Shown here: positions 6,752 to 15,106 of the stretch, piece after piece
How positions within the stretch are numbered: position 1 is the first letter of the stretch
Layout: each line of letters opens with the position of its first letter
NCBI GenBank assembly: GCA_043777595.1
Contig: JAYWHT010000012.1
Span: forward strand, 1 to 20,201
Length of the DNA stretch: 20,201 nucleotides
Direction: 5' to 3'
Origin: JAYVJH01 sp043777595
GTDB taxonomy: Bacteria; Bacteroidota; Bacteroidia; Cytophagales; Spirosomataceae
Position numbers and translations under genes: made by a program
The notes under the pieces: model-generated
Told to the model about the DNA's origin: nothing
Database searches by the model: none
What the model saw: the letters and a program-made list of their open reading frames with translations, nothing else

Positions 6752-7173
6752 ATGTTAGAGATAGGAAAAAAATTGATACAACTGAGAGGAAACATGGTTT
6801 TTCACAAGAAAAAATAGCAGATGCAATTGGCATATCGCAATCTAATTACTCACGAATAGAAAGCGACAAGCTATCGCCCACAGCCGAAGCCTTACCAAAA
6901 TTGGCTGAACTATATGGTAATACAGTTCAAGACTTGATTGGTTCAAGTACACAAGGTTATACAAATTTAAGCGACTATAGAGATAACGCTTTTAGTGCTT
7001 ATGTAGTATATCAAGAATCTCAAAAACAATATGAACGCATCATAGAATCACAAAAAGAAACCGTAGCGGCACAAGGCAAAACGATTATGGCAGACAAAGA
7101 CAGCATTGAGACTTTGAAGGCGTTGGTAGCATCGCTACAAGCGCAGTTGGCAGAGTTGAAAAATAAGTCTTAA
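6752..7173 (+). pseudogene. XRE-family HTH regulator with C-terminal coiled coil, broken by a one-base deletion
   Basis: From ATG 6752 the frame reads MLEIGKKLIQLRG, then fails and hits TAG. Reading one frame over from about 6790 gives KHGFSQEKIADAIGISQSNY and so on to TAA at 7173. Together they make a standard XRE (HTH_3) domain (about residues 3-60) plus a coiled coil (about 85-140, QYERIIESQKETVAAQGK). The simplest cause is loss of one A from a run of four at 6790-6792. The gene is divergent from peptide cassette B and preceded by three decamers, so it may have controlled the cassette. A sequencing slip in the A-run would give the same picture. Only the part from about 6901 has a usable internal start, and it lacks the HTH. 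Confidence 0.75.
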
Positions 7174-7192
7174 ATTTGTAAGAAAAAACAAA

Positions 7193-7264
7193 ATGATACC
7201 TCAAAGTGCTATCAAAATGAGTAACGTTCAGATGGAACTGCTCAAATTTGCTCGTCAATTATAA
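7193..7264 (+). pseudogene. Remnant of a small antitoxin-like gene (VQMELLK motif)
   Basis: A 23-residue reading frame containing MSNVQMELLKFARQL. It resembles the N-terminus of short Bacteroidota proteins with a (V/L)Q(M/L)ELLK motif that often precede PIN-type toxins, but the expected 40-50 further residues are missing. It ends 3 bp from the stop of the convergent DUF433 gene. The family link is from memory and tentative. Confidence 0.3.
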
Positions 7265-7267
7265 ATT

Positions 7268-7489
7268 TCATGCGGCTAACGGTTGCGAACGAAAATGTGA
7301 TAGTTGGGCTGCATAGCTTAGGCAGGCTTGAATGTCTGCTAATTCTAAATTAGAATAATCGCTCAATAATTCTTGATAAGTCATACCACTGGCCAATAAC
7401 TCTAAAACCGTAGTTACCAACAACCGAGAGCCTCTGATGGTTGGCTTACCATGGCATATTTCTGGACTGATTGTAATTCGTTCAAGCAT
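7268..7489 (-). CDS. DUF433 family protein, probable orphan antitoxin
   Basis: 73 residues with the family pattern ITISPEICHGKPTIRGSRLLV followed by LLASGMTYQELLSDYSNLELADIQACLSYA, a small winged-helix-like fold. DUF433 proteins are commonly the antitoxin of a pair whose toxin is a PIN-like DUF5615 protein encoded just downstream. Here the sequence downstream on the minus strand holds only the convergent antitoxin-like remnant and the XRE gene, so the partner is absent. Length is normal and the frame intact. A TAGTTTTG -7 element lies 22 nt upstream. It diverges from the DUF6734 gene with 47 bp between starts. Confidence 0.8.
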   Translation of the reverse strand: MLERITISPEICHGKPTIRGSRLLVTTVLELLASGMTYQELLSDYSNLELADIQACLSYAAQLSHFRSQPLAA

Positions 7490-7511
7490 CGGTTTTGATA
7501 TTTAATTTCTG

Positions 7512-7519
7512 CAAAACTA
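7512..7519 (-). promoter_or_regulatory. Candidate -7 promoter element for DUF433 gene
   Basis: On the minus strand this reads TAGTTTTG, an exact match to TAnnTTTG, 22 nt before the ATG at 7489. The -33 region about 19 nt further upstream (TTTC near 7542-7539) is only approximate. Confidence 0.4.
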
Positions 7520-7536
7520 CTAAAATTGATTGAAAA

Positions 7537-8877
7537 ATGAAAATCGTACAGTCATATTGGTCGCCTGCAACAGGTGGGCTGGGGTTTGGTGGCGGCTGGC
7601 TTTCGGCAGAGTACCATTGGCAGTCGTGGGCGTTGAGTGTGTTGCAGTTACGACAATTTTATGACGAAGTAGAACTCGTAACTGATGCCGCAGGCAAGCA
7701 TATTCTGATAGACATTCTTCAACTTCCTTATACGAGCGTGCGAGTGGTTTTTGACGAAGCTTTGGCGGCTTACCCACACGACCTCTGGGCATTGGCCAAA
7801 ATATATGCGTACAGTATTCAGACTGAGCCTTTTCTGCACATAGACGGCGATGTATATATTTGGAAACGCTTTGAGCCACACATAGAAAACGCTCCGCTGG
7901 TAGCCCAAAATTTTGAAGTTGATTTTCCTTTTTATCGTGAGCCTTTACACTTAGTACAAGATTTAACAGACCAATTACAAAATGTAAAAAGTCAGTACGC
8001 TGCCAATGCTGGTATAATAGGCGGACATCAATTCTTTGTTTTTAAGAAACACAAAGAACTTGCCTTTGAGTTGTATGAGACGATACTGAGTAGCTGTCAG
8101 CACATAAATTGGCAATCGTTTAATATGTTTTTTGAGCAGTTTTTGTATAAAATCACAGCTAAAAATGAGCAAATTGAAATAACCTGTCTTTTTGAAAACA
8201 TACAATCAGACCCACTCTATCCTAATCTTGCAGACTTTCATTTAGTACCATATTCAAAAACGTATATTCATGCACTTGGCAACTACAAACGCCAAGAGGT
8301 AGTGGTGCATCATTTGGCCAAACGTCTGCGGCAAGATTATCCGAGTTATTATTATCGTATTTTGAGGGCTTGTCAATCGGCAAGTTTACCGCTTCATAGT
8401 CAGGTGTATAACCTACCCGAGCTATCGCCCAGCAAGCACGATGATGCGTATTTCTCAAACTTGGCGCATACCTATCGGTCGTTTACTCAGACAGATATTC
8501 GTTATTTTTATGGCAAAAGTATGGCCGCATACAAAAGCGTTGATGCACTGTTTGGCTTGCCTTTTGAGCAAACTTTATTGCACACAGTTGTACTTTGTAG
8601 TGATGTAAAAATAGTTGAAGAAACCGAGCCGACACTCAAACAAACGCTACACTTTACCAATCTTTTGTCGCTACAAACCCAAGAAAGAGTATTAGACAAT
8701 CTCGACATGATACTCTACGATACCTGCGCCGAGGCCCAAACTATTGGGCAAATTATTGATGGGGTGGGGCAGTATTTCCCAAAAGAAGAGCTGGCCAGCG
8801 ATTTACCCAAATTCCAAAACTTAGTCTTAGACCGTATCAGGGTTGGGCTGTATTTGGGGGCTTTGGAGGTGTGTTGA
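7537..8877 (+). CDS. DUF6734 family protein, glycosyltransferase-like
   Basis: 446 residues, intact. The N-terminus (MKIVQSYWSPATGG, then GGWLSAEYHWQSWALS) and the HIDGDVYIW segment with D103 and D105 match the DUF6734 family. Its DxD-type motif, followed by AANAGIIGG, resembles nucleotide-sugar-dependent glycosyltransferases, in which the aspartates bind the metal and sugar nucleotide. There is no signal peptide or membrane segment, so it is probably cytoplasmic. It stands alone: DUF433 is divergent and the next gene is a pseudogene. Proximity to two GG-leader peptide genes raises the possibility that it glycosylates a peptide, but four broken or unrelated loci lie between, so this is speculative. 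The C-terminal 150 residues carry no motif I recognise. Confidence 0.75.
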   Translation: MKIVQSYWSPATGGLGFGGGWLSAEYHWQSWALSVLQLRQFYDEVELVTDAAGKHILIDILQLPYTSVRVVFDEALAAYPHDLWALAKIYAYSIQTEPFLHIDGDVYIWKRFEPHIENAPLVAQNFEVDFPFYREPLHLVQDLTDQLQNVKSQYAANAGIIGGHQFFVFKKHKELAFELYETILSSCQHINWQSFNMFFEQFLYKITAKNEQIEITCLFENIQSDPLYPNLADFHLVPYSKTYIHALGNYKRQEVVVHHLAKRLRQDYPSYYYRILRACQSASLPLHSQVYNLPELSPSKHDDAYFSNLAHTYRSFTQTDIRYFYGKSMAAYKSVDALFGLPFEQTLLHTVVLCSDVKIVEETEPTLKQTLHFTNLLSLQTQERVLDNLDMILYDTCAEAQTIGQIIDGVGQYFPKEELASDLPKFQNLVLDRIRVGLYLGALEVC

Positions 8878-9029
8878 GTTTTAGTTTTACACTAAACTTA
8901 CAACCTTGTTCAACAGCATATACAAGGCAATGGTATTTAGTGGTCTGTCAGATAACGAAAAAAATTCTACGAACTTATACTTGCCGCCTAATCCGCCACC
9001 ATAGCCGCCCAGCAAACCCAAATAGAGGC

Positions 9030-9060
9030 GTTGGGGAGGGCGTAAATGTTTGTATATTTG
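9030..9060 (+). promoter_or_regulatory. Bacteroidota-type promoter for nuclease-like gene
   Basis: GTTG (9030-9033) and TATATTTG (9053-9060) with 19 nt between: an exact -7 element and three of four -33 bases at the preferred spacing. The ATG at 9077 follows 16 nt later. The promoter looks sound although the gene is broken. Confidence 0.5.
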
Positions 9061-9076
9061 TAAAAAAATAAAGAAT

Positions 9077-9682
9077 ATGGAAACATAATTTGAAGAAATA
9101 CGGCAAATTTTAAGAGAATTAGCCATCTCACAAAAAGAAACCGATGCAAAGTTTAAAGAAATCGATGCTATGCTTAGTGCTAAGTTTAGCGAGCTTGCCG
9201 AAGAGTCAAAAAAGACTGAGCGCAAAATAAAAGAGCAAGGCAAACAGATTGGGGGCATTGGCGAGCGGTTTGGCTCATTTACTGAGGGTATAGCCTATCC
9301 ATCTATGCGGAAGGTACTTAAAAACTACTATGGCATAGACAACACTGTAGCCAACTACCTACGAGACCTACCCAACGGCCAAGAAATAGAATTTGATGCC
9401 TTTGGCTTTACCAATGGGTCGGTTAATAATGCCGTTGTGGTAGAGGTAAAAACCAATCTTCAAAGCAAACACATTTATGAGTTTAAAAAAGAATTATAAG
9501 ATTTTAAAGTTAATTTTCCCGACTTCAAAGACAAGCACCTATATGGTACTATGGTAACGCCTCTGGTAATATCAAAAGACTTACGGAGCGAGGTTTTTGC
9601 CAATGGCTTGCATCTGGCCGTTGTACATGACGATGTTTTTAAATTCAAACCAAACCCCTACGCTACCGATTTTAATTTGTAA
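9077..9682 (+). pseudogene. Coiled-coil PD-(D/E)XK nuclease-like gene with two in-frame TAA codons
   Basis: A single frame runs from ATG 9077 to TAA 9682 (202 codons) but contains TAA at 9086-9088 (codon 4) and 9497-9499 (codon 141). Reading through gives an N-terminal coiled coil (about 5-65, FEEIRQILRELAISQKETDA), then a PD-(D/E)XK-like core with EIEFDAFGF and VVVEVKTN, where Asp, Glu and Lys fit the catalytic set, and a C-terminal stretch ending HDDVFKFKPNPYATDFNL. This layout matches small uncharacterised coiled-coil nuclease-fold proteins (DUF3782-like). Both stops could come from CAA by C to T, or from AAA. Translation could restart internally, but only codons 32-140 would be made. Confidence 0.7.
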
Positions 9683-9742
9683 GCATTGGGATATAAATAA
9701 TCTTTGAATGACTATTTACCAACGAATAGACTGTTTAACCCA

Positions 9743-11266
9743 CTACTTCATCACCATCAATGCCGCTATTTGTTCGAGGCTATCCCAAAGGTTTTGTAGT
9801 CGTAGGTTTTCATTTTCAGAGTGTTGATTATTGTCATGATTGACGATACAGAGGTTAATGACTCTGGCGTTTAGTATTTTTTCTATCACAATCAACGGCA
9901 GACTGCCGCCTGCCGTGGGTGCTACCGCAATAGGGTCTTTGGTTGTGTTTTTGATAGCCGCAATCACCTGCTGCGAAATAGGCAAATCTATTGGTGTTCG
10001 TTGGGCATTGTAGCCGCCTCGCTCTGAGTTTATTTTGGCTATTTTGGCATATTTTTGCCGTTCTTGGTCAGTTGGTTCTTTGTCGGTTACATAAAAACCC
10101 TGTGCTTTGACGTGGTCGGTTACGAGCCCGATTTGCTTTTTGTAGTCAGTACCCAACACTTGCCGCAGGTCCAATGTTACCGTAGCCTCGGTCGGAATCA
10201 CATTTCGGGCATTTGCGCCTACGTCAGCACTTCTGATGCCGTTGATGTTCAGAGATGGATATTCAAACAACTCAAAAAGCGACTTCCCACCGCCGTCAGG
10301 CTTGATAAACCCCAATTCTTTTTTTAGTTGTTCATCGACAGATGGAATATCGGCAAAAGCCTTTTTTTCGCTGGCCGTGAATTTTATAATATCGTCGTAG
10401 TAGCCCTTGATGGTTACAAAGCCATCGTCATCTTTCATCGAAGCCAACAACTTGACGAGCGATAGGGCAGGGTTTGGGGCCCAGTTGCCATAATGACCGC
10501 TATGTAGTGGCCGCTTTGAGCCATACGTCGTAATGTCCATATTGACATCGCCACGAACGCCAAAATCAATCATTCTCATTCCCGACTGATGAATGGCCCC
10601 GTCGGCAATAATCCAAACGTCCGACTGTAATAATTTTTGATGTCGTTCCAATATTTCTCCCAAATGCACAGACCCAATTTCTTCTTCACCCTCAAAAAAA
10701 AACTTAATATTACAAGTGGGCTGTATGCCACTTTTGACCAGTGCATCGTAGGCATTGATGATAAGCATCACGCCAGCTTTGTCGTCTGAGCTGCTGCGCC
10801 CCGAAATACGCCATTCGGGATTGATGGCTTCGGTGGGTAAGGGTTTGGGCAATACTTTTCCGCCTTTTTCAAATGAATTACTCAAAAAAACAGGTTCATA
10901 GGGCTTTACGGCGGCGTTCCATTTTTCGGGATTGACGGGCTGCCCATCGTAATGGGCATAAAAAACAATAGTCCGCTTGGCGTTAGGTACAATTACCTCA
11001 CCATAAACAGCAGAGGGCGTTCCAATAGTTTGAGATGGCAGTAGCTGCGCTTTGACACCCCGTTTTGCCAGCATAGCCACAATATATTCGGCATTTCGTT
11101 GAATGTTCCGTTTGTCGAAAGCTAAGTTAGGAATGGCCAAAAATTCAAAATATTCGTCTAATAATTGATGTTCATTGGCTTTGCGATAGGCTCGTACTTT
11201 GTCAATGTCAGTTTGTGCAATGACTTGGGTTGAGAGAAATAAAATTAAAAAAAAAGCGTTTTTCAT
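9743..11266 (-). CDS. Exported M20-family metallopeptidase (dipeptidase/ArgE type)
   Basis: 507 residues with signal peptide MKNAFFLILFLSTQVIAQ, so periplasmic or secreted. The M20 zinc-site motifs are in order: YAHYDGQPV (H105 ligand, D107), GRSSSDDKAG (bridging Asp, about 161), FEGEEEIGS (catalytic/ligand Glu, about 194-195), and a late His in NQHSENENL. A dimerisation-type insert (about 240-400, with PLHSGHYGNWAPNPA) places it near the carnosinase-like M20 dipeptidases, which cleave peptides or N-acyl amino acids. Substrate cannot be told. It diverges from ffh with 195 bp between starts; no clear promoter is seen for it. It lies downstream of the decayed region, with no operon partner. Confidence 0.9.
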   Translation of the reverse strand: MKNAFFLILFLSTQVIAQTDIDKVRAYRKANEHQLLDEYFEFLAIPNLAFDKRNIQRNAEYIVAMLAKRGVKAQLLPSQTIGTPSAVYGEVIVPNAKRTIVFYAHYDGQPVNPEKWNAAVKPYEPVFLSNSFEKGGKVLPKPLPTEAINPEWRISGRSSSDDKAGVMLIINAYDALVKSGIQPTCNIKFFFEGEEEIGSVHLGEILERHQKLLQSDVWIIADGAIHQSGMRMIDFGVRGDVNMDITTYGSKRPLHSGHYGNWAPNPALSLVKLLASMKDDDGFVTIKGYYDDIIKFTASEKKAFADIPSVDEQLKKELGFIKPDGGGKSLFELFEYPSLNINGIRSADVGANARNVIPTEATVTLDLRQVLGTDYKKQIGLVTDHVKAQGFYVTDKEPTDQERQKYAKIAKINSERGGYNAQRTPIDLPISQQVIAAIKNTTKDPIAVAPTAGGSLPLIVIEKILNARVINLCIVNHDNNQHSENENLRLQNLWDSLEQIAALMVMK

Positions 11267-11395
11267 GGTTTGGGTATTGGCTAAACTATAAATTTAGTAG
11301 TTTTAAATTGATTCAATAATATACAAAAATAACAAATACTACAAGAAAAGCGATAGTTGGCGGGGTATTGATTTTATATTTATTACTAAAATGCC

Positions 11396-11403
11396 TAACT
11401 TCG
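11396..11403 (+). promoter_or_regulatory. Candidate -7 promoter element for ffh
   Basis: TAACTTCG differs from TAnnTTTG at one base and is followed by TGC, as at the DinB promoter (TACTTTTG then TGC). It would give a leader of about 50 nt. No clear -33 element at normal spacing. Confidence 0.3.
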
Positions 11404-11461
11404 TGCATCAAAACCAAAAGCTGTTTTTATATATCCAACATTACCCAGCATCTGAATCATT

Positions 11462-12772
11462 ATGTTTGAAAGTCTGCAAGATAAACTCAATAAAGCCATT
11501 CGTACCCTCAAAGGCAAAGACAGGATTAGCGATATTAACGTGGCGGCCACCGTCAAAGAAGTGCGTAGGGCGTTGGTTGAGGCCGATGTAAACTTTAAAG
11601 TAGCCAAAGACATCACCGACCGCATTAAAGACAATGCACTCGACCAAAAAATACTGATTGCGGTCGATCCTGGTCAGATGTTTGTCAAGATTGTGCATGA
11701 AGAACTCACCGCTCTCATGGGCAGCAATGCCGAAACAATCAATATCAAAGGCGACCCAGCCGTGATTTTGATTGCAGGTTTGCAAGGTTCGGGTAAAACT
11801 ACTTTTTCTGGCAAATTGGCCGCCAATCTCAAAAAACAAGGTCGTCAAGTACTCTTAGTGGCCTGTGATATTTATCGCCCAGCGGCCATCGACCAGCTCA
11901 AAGTACTGGGTTCGCAAATTGGTGTTGAGGTCTATGCCGAACCCGAAAGTAAAAATGTTGTCGAGATTGCTCAAAATGCACTTGCTTTTGCCAAAAGAAA
12001 CAACAAAAAAGTTGTAATTGTCGATACAGCAGGGCGTTTGGCCGTGGACGAAGTGATGATGCAAGAAGTCGAAGACTTGAAATCGACACTCAAACCGTCC
12101 GAAATTTTGTTTGTCGTCGATTCGATGACAGGCCAAGATGCCGTCAATACTGCCAAAACTTTTAATGAGCGGCTCAATTTTGATGGTGTCGTACTGACTA
12201 AGTTGGACGGTGATGCACGAGGTGGTGCGGCCTTGTCTATCCGTCAGATTGTCGATAAGCCGATTAAATATATTTCGACTGGTGAAAAAATGGAAGCCTT
12301 AGATGCTTTCTATCCAGATCGTATGGCCAGCCGAATTTTGGGAATGGGCGACGTACTGTCGTTGGTTGAGCGAGCGCAGCAGGTCTTTGACGAAGACGAA
12401 GCCAAACGCATCAATGCCAAGATGCGCCAGAATAAGTTTGACTTTGAAGATTTTTTATCTCAATTACAGCAAGTCAAAAAAATGGGTAACTTCAAAGACC
12501 TCATGGGAATGGTGCCAGGAATGGGCGCCGCCATGAAAGACATTGATGTCGATGAAGATACATTTACACCCATCGAAGCCATCATTCACTCAATGACCCC
12601 AAAAGAACGCTCACTTCCCGACAGCATTGACGCAAGCCGCAAAAAACGCATCGCCGCAGGTAGTGGTACGTCGATTCAGCAGGTAAATAATTTGCTAAAA
12701 CGATTTGACGAAATGAGAAAGATGCTAAAAAAGATGAACACCATGCAAGCAGCAGAAAAACCCAAACGATAG
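11462..12772 (+). CDS. ffh: Signal recognition particle GTPase Ffh (SRP54)
   Basis: 436 residues, normal for bacterial Ffh. It binds signal sequences on nascent chains and, with 4.5S RNA and FtsY, delivers ribosomes to the membrane. N domain 1-90 (MFESLQDKLNKAIRTLKGK); G domain with P-loop GLQGSGKTT (106-114), DTAGR (188-192) and TKLDGDARGG (246-255); Met-rich M domain from about 300 (MGNFKDLMGMVPGMG) with the RNA-binding segment around RIAAGSGTSIQQVNNLLKRF. The start matches the conserved Ffh N-terminus. Its TAG stop overlaps by one base the GTG start of the next gene. Intact, and a core marker gene. Confidence 0.97.
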   Translation: MFESLQDKLNKAIRTLKGKDRISDINVAATVKEVRRALVEADVNFKVAKDITDRIKDNALDQKILIAVDPGQMFVKIVHEELTALMGSNAETINIKGDPAVILIAGLQGSGKTTFSGKLAANLKKQGRQVLLVACDIYRPAAIDQLKVLGSQIGVEVYAEPESKNVVEIAQNALAFAKRNNKKVVIVDTAGRLAVDEVMMQEVEDLKSTLKPSEILFVVDSMTGQDAVNTAKTFNERLNFDGVVLTKLDGDARGGAALSIRQIVDKPIKYISTGEKMEALDAFYPDRMASRILGMGDVLSLVERAQQVFDEDEAKRINAKMRQNKFDFEDFLSQLQQVKKMGNFKDLMGMVPGMGAAMKDIDVDEDTFTPIEAIIHSMTPKERSLPDSIDASRKKRIAAGSGTSIQQVNNLLKRFDEMRKMLKKMNTMQAAEKPKR

Positions 12773-13215
12773 TGAAAAAGCTACTTTTCGTTATTCTATT
12801 TCTGTCAATCAGCCACTTACAACTACGGGCGCAGTCGGTGGGGTATTATCCTTGGAACGGTCTTTTTTCTGTAAGTACCAATCCAGCCAAGCCGATTTGG
12901 CTCGATGCCCGCCTCCAAACCAATACGCTCTTTGGAAGCCTGAGTACCGAAATTTTGCCAATGGTCAATCTCAAACAAACCTACCAAGTCCAATATTATT
13001 TAGGGGGCGGCGTTCGGTTCAATTTTATTGGAGCTATTGCAGGCGTTACCAAAAACCTCGTCGAGGGCTATTGTCTGAACGTTGGCGCACGGATATCACC
13101 GCTTAAAAGTAACAGAAACCTAAAAATCGTATTTGAGTTTTCGCCCTACGCCACTCGCAAGCTCGACTCTGGGGTGTTTAGGAGCAATTTTGGGGTGGCT
13201 TATGTGTTGCGGTAA
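12772..13215 (+). CDS. Small putative outer-membrane protein
   Basis: 147 residues from GTG at 12772, which overlaps the ffh stop (TAGTG). I accept this start because it yields a clear signal peptide (MKKLLFVILFLSISHLQLRAQ) and no ATG does. The rest alternates aromatic and polar residues (VQYYLGGGVRFNFIGAIAGV, then FEFSPYATRKL, FRSNFGVAYVLR) and ends in an aromatic-containing strand, fitting a small beta-barrel or beta-sandwich at the outer membrane. I recognise no family. It is probably co-transcribed with ffh through reinitiation. Its TAA stop abuts the stop of the convergent glycosyltransferase with no base between. Confidence 0.75.
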   Translation: MKKLLFVILFLSISHLQLRAQSVGYYPWNGLFSVSTNPAKPIWLDARLQTNTLFGSLSTEILPMVNLKQTYQVQYYLGGGVRFNFIGAIAGVTKNLVEGYCLNVGARISPLKSNRNLKIVFEFSPYATRKLDSGVFRSNFGVAYVLR

Positions 13216-13989
13216 CTACGCCAATTCCATCTGCCCAACCGCCTGCGTTTGTTGTTCTCTGAATGGTATGTAATTATTGAAAAAACTTCTGACTTTCATG
13301 TATATTACTCCCAAAACTGCCTCCTTGAATATCTTGGGGGACATTTTGGACGTACCGAGCGTGCGGTCGGTAAAAACAATAGGTACTTCGGCGATATTAT
13401 AGCCACATTTCCAGGCCGTAAACTTCATTTCTATCTGAAAGGCATAGCCTATAAACTTGATCTTGTCTAAATCTATGCCTTTCAGTACGTCTCTTTTGTA
13501 GCAAATAAAACCAGCAGTAGGGTCCATGATGGGCATTTTGGTAACAAACCGTACATAAACCCCAGCAAAATACGACATCAACACGCGCTCTATTGGCCAG
13601 TTTACAACATTTACCCCCTTGATATACCGAGAACCTACGGCTACGTCTGCACCATCTTTTGAACAAGCATAGTAGAGTTTTAATAAGTCATTGGGATTGT
13701 GCGAAAAGTCTGCGTCCATCTCAAACAGGTAGCGGTAGCCGTCTCGCAAAGCCCACTTAAAACCATGAATGTAGGCCGTGCCGAGGCCGAGCTTACCTTT
13801 GCGTTCGAGCAAATGTAAACCTTTGAACTCTACTTGTAGTTCTCTGATTTTTTGGGCTGTACCATCGGGCGAGCCATCATCTACAACGAGTATGTCGAAC
13901 GGCTCGGGCAGGCTAAAAACTTTGCGAATAATGGCTTCAATATTCTCAATTTCGTTGTAAGTCGGAATCACTACCACACATTCTTTCAT
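13216..13989 (-). CDS. Polyprenol-phosphate mannosyltransferase-like GT2 enzyme
   Basis: 257 residues, a single GT2 domain of the DPM1 type without C-terminal membrane helices. Motifs: VVIPTYNEIENI (6-17), LVVDDGSPDGT (34-44, nucleotide binding), FEMDADFSHNP (89-99, DxD metal site) and DPTAGFICYKRDVL with a later acceptor-side region. Such enzymes move mannose or another sugar from a nucleotide sugar to a polyprenyl phosphate carrier at the inner face of the cytoplasmic membrane; the exact sugar cannot be assigned. It is followed 3' by the convergent ffh-linked gene and preceded by hemE on the same strand (87 bp apart). A TAAGTTTG element at 14041-14048 suggests its own promoter. Confidence 0.88.
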   Translation of the reverse strand: MKECVVVIPTYNEIENIEAIIRKVFSLPEPFDILVVDDGSPDGTAQKIRELQVEFKGLHLLERKGKLGLGTAYIHGFKWALRDGYRYLFEMDADFSHNPNDLLKLYYACSKDGADVAVGSRYIKGVNVVNWPIERVLMSYFAGVYVRFVTKMPIMDPTAGFICYKRDVLKGIDLDKIKFIGYAFQIEMKFTAWKCGYNIAEVPIVFTDRTLGTSKMSPKIFKEAVLGVIYMKVRSFFNNYIPFREQQTQAVGQMELA

Positions 13990-14040
13990 GGCTTTGTTGT
14001 TTTATGTTAGGCTTTGATGTACAATTAACAAAAACAATTC

Positions 14041-14048
14041 CAAACTTA
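14041..14048 (-). promoter_or_regulatory. Candidate -7 promoter element for the GT2 gene
   Basis: On the minus strand this reads TAAGTTTG, an exact match to TAnnTTTG, about 50 nt before the ATG at 13989 and inside the 87-bp gap after hemE. No -33 match. Confidence 0.35.
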
Positions 14049-14076
14049 TTGTATTTCATAAAAAAATTAAGAAATT

Positions 14077-15102
14077 TTAAGAAAATTCTTTGACGGCATC
14101 AATAAAGCATTTCACTCTGTCGGGGTCGGTGTCTGGATAAACACCATGGCCGAGATTGGCAATATAACGTTGTGTGCCGAAGTTGCGTATCATTTTGTGT
14201 GTTTCGGCCTTGATTTGGTCAAATGAAGCGTACAATACACAAGGATCCAGGTTGCCTTGTAGGGTCTTGTTGGGTATGAGTGTGCGAGATTCGGTAATGT
14301 CCATATTCCAGTCTAAACCTACTACTGAGCAGTTCAACTCGGCTATTTCTTGACGGGCAAAAAACGCACCTTTTGCAAAAACCGTTACGGGTACATTGGT
14401 AACGGCATCACAGATTTGTTTGATGTAGGGCAACGAAAAAGTGCGGTATTGCTCAGGCGAAAGAATACCCGCCCATGAGTCAAAAATCTGTACTAAGTTG
14501 GCTCCCACCACCGTTTGCGCTTTGAGGTAAGATATGGTGCTGTCGGTTATTTTTTGTAGTAACAGGTGTGAAAGCTCAGGATTGACATAAAGCATTTTTT
14601 TGGCTTCCGAAAATGTCTTTGAACCTCGCCCTTCGACCATATAACAAAACAACGTAAAGGGCGCACCAGCAAAGCCAATGAGTGGTACACGACCATTGAG
14701 GGCTTGTTTTGAAATTTTAATGGCATCGAGTACATATTTCAAGTCGGCCTCTGGTTCGGCAATTCGTAGGTTTTCTACGTCTTGTATTGTTCTGATAGTT
14801 TTTGGAAAGAACGGCCCTTTTTTTTCTTCCATCTGATACGGCAAGCCCATGGCTTCGGGTACAACCAATATGTCTGAAAATATAATGGCTGCATCAACTC
14901 CCAGAATATCAACGGGTTGAATGGTAACTTCGGCGGCCAGCTCGGGGTTGGTAGCAAGCTGAATAAAACTGCCCGCTTTTTCACGAACGGCACGGTATTC
15001 GGCCAAAATTCGACCCGCTTGGCGCATCATCCAGACAGGTACACGCTCAACGGCTTCGCCTCGGGCGGCACGTAACAATAAATCGTTTTGTAATATTTCC
15101 AT
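14077..15102 (-). CDS. hemE: Uroporphyrinogen decarboxylase
   Basis: 341 residues, normal for HemE, which converts uroporphyrinogen III to coproporphyrinogen III in haem synthesis. The hallmark VPVWMMRQAGR (21-31, substrate-binding arginines R27 and R31) is present, along with IIFSDIL (catalytic-site Asp77), FCYMVEGRGSK (active-site Tyr about 153) and LGHGVYPDTDP (conserved His about 319). All key residues are there. The start MEILQNDLLLRAARGE aligns with the family. The gene stands alone on the minus strand, and no other haem gene is in the window. A -7 element lies only 4 nt before the ATG. Confidence 0.97.
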   Translation of the reverse strand: MEILQNDLLLRAARGEAVERVPVWMMRQAGRILAEYRAVREKAGSFIQLATNPELAAEVTIQPVDILGVDAAIIFSDILVVPEAMGLPYQMEEKKGPFFPKTIRTIQDVENLRIAEPEADLKYVLDAIKISKQALNGRVPLIGFAGAPFTLFCYMVEGRGSKTFSEAKKMLYVNPELSHLLLQKITDSTISYLKAQTVVGANLVQIFDSWAGILSPEQYRTFSLPYIKQICDAVTNVPVTVFAKGAFFARQEIAELNCSVVGLDWNMDITESRTLIPNKTLQGNLDPCVLYASFDQIKAETHKMIRNFGTQRYIANLGHGVYPDTDPDRVKCFIDAVKEFS

Positions 15103-15106
15103 GGTA

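Noticed and set aside
8887..9258. Minus-strand frame with a Gly-rich stretch (GLLGGYGGGLGGKYKF)
   Set aside because: Half of it is antisense to the nuclease-like gene, and I recognise no family. It could be a gene remnant in the 8878-9029 gap, but support is too thin.
3968..9499. Stop-codon reassignment to explain the in-frame TGA and TAA codons
   Set aside because: TGA ends intact genes here (1452, 8877), TAG ends ffh and TAA ends many others, so all three act as normal stops.
11375..11382. TATATTTA as the ffh -7 element
   Set aside because: Last base mismatched and the nearest TTG gives a spacing of only 15; the box at 11396 is somewhat more plausible.
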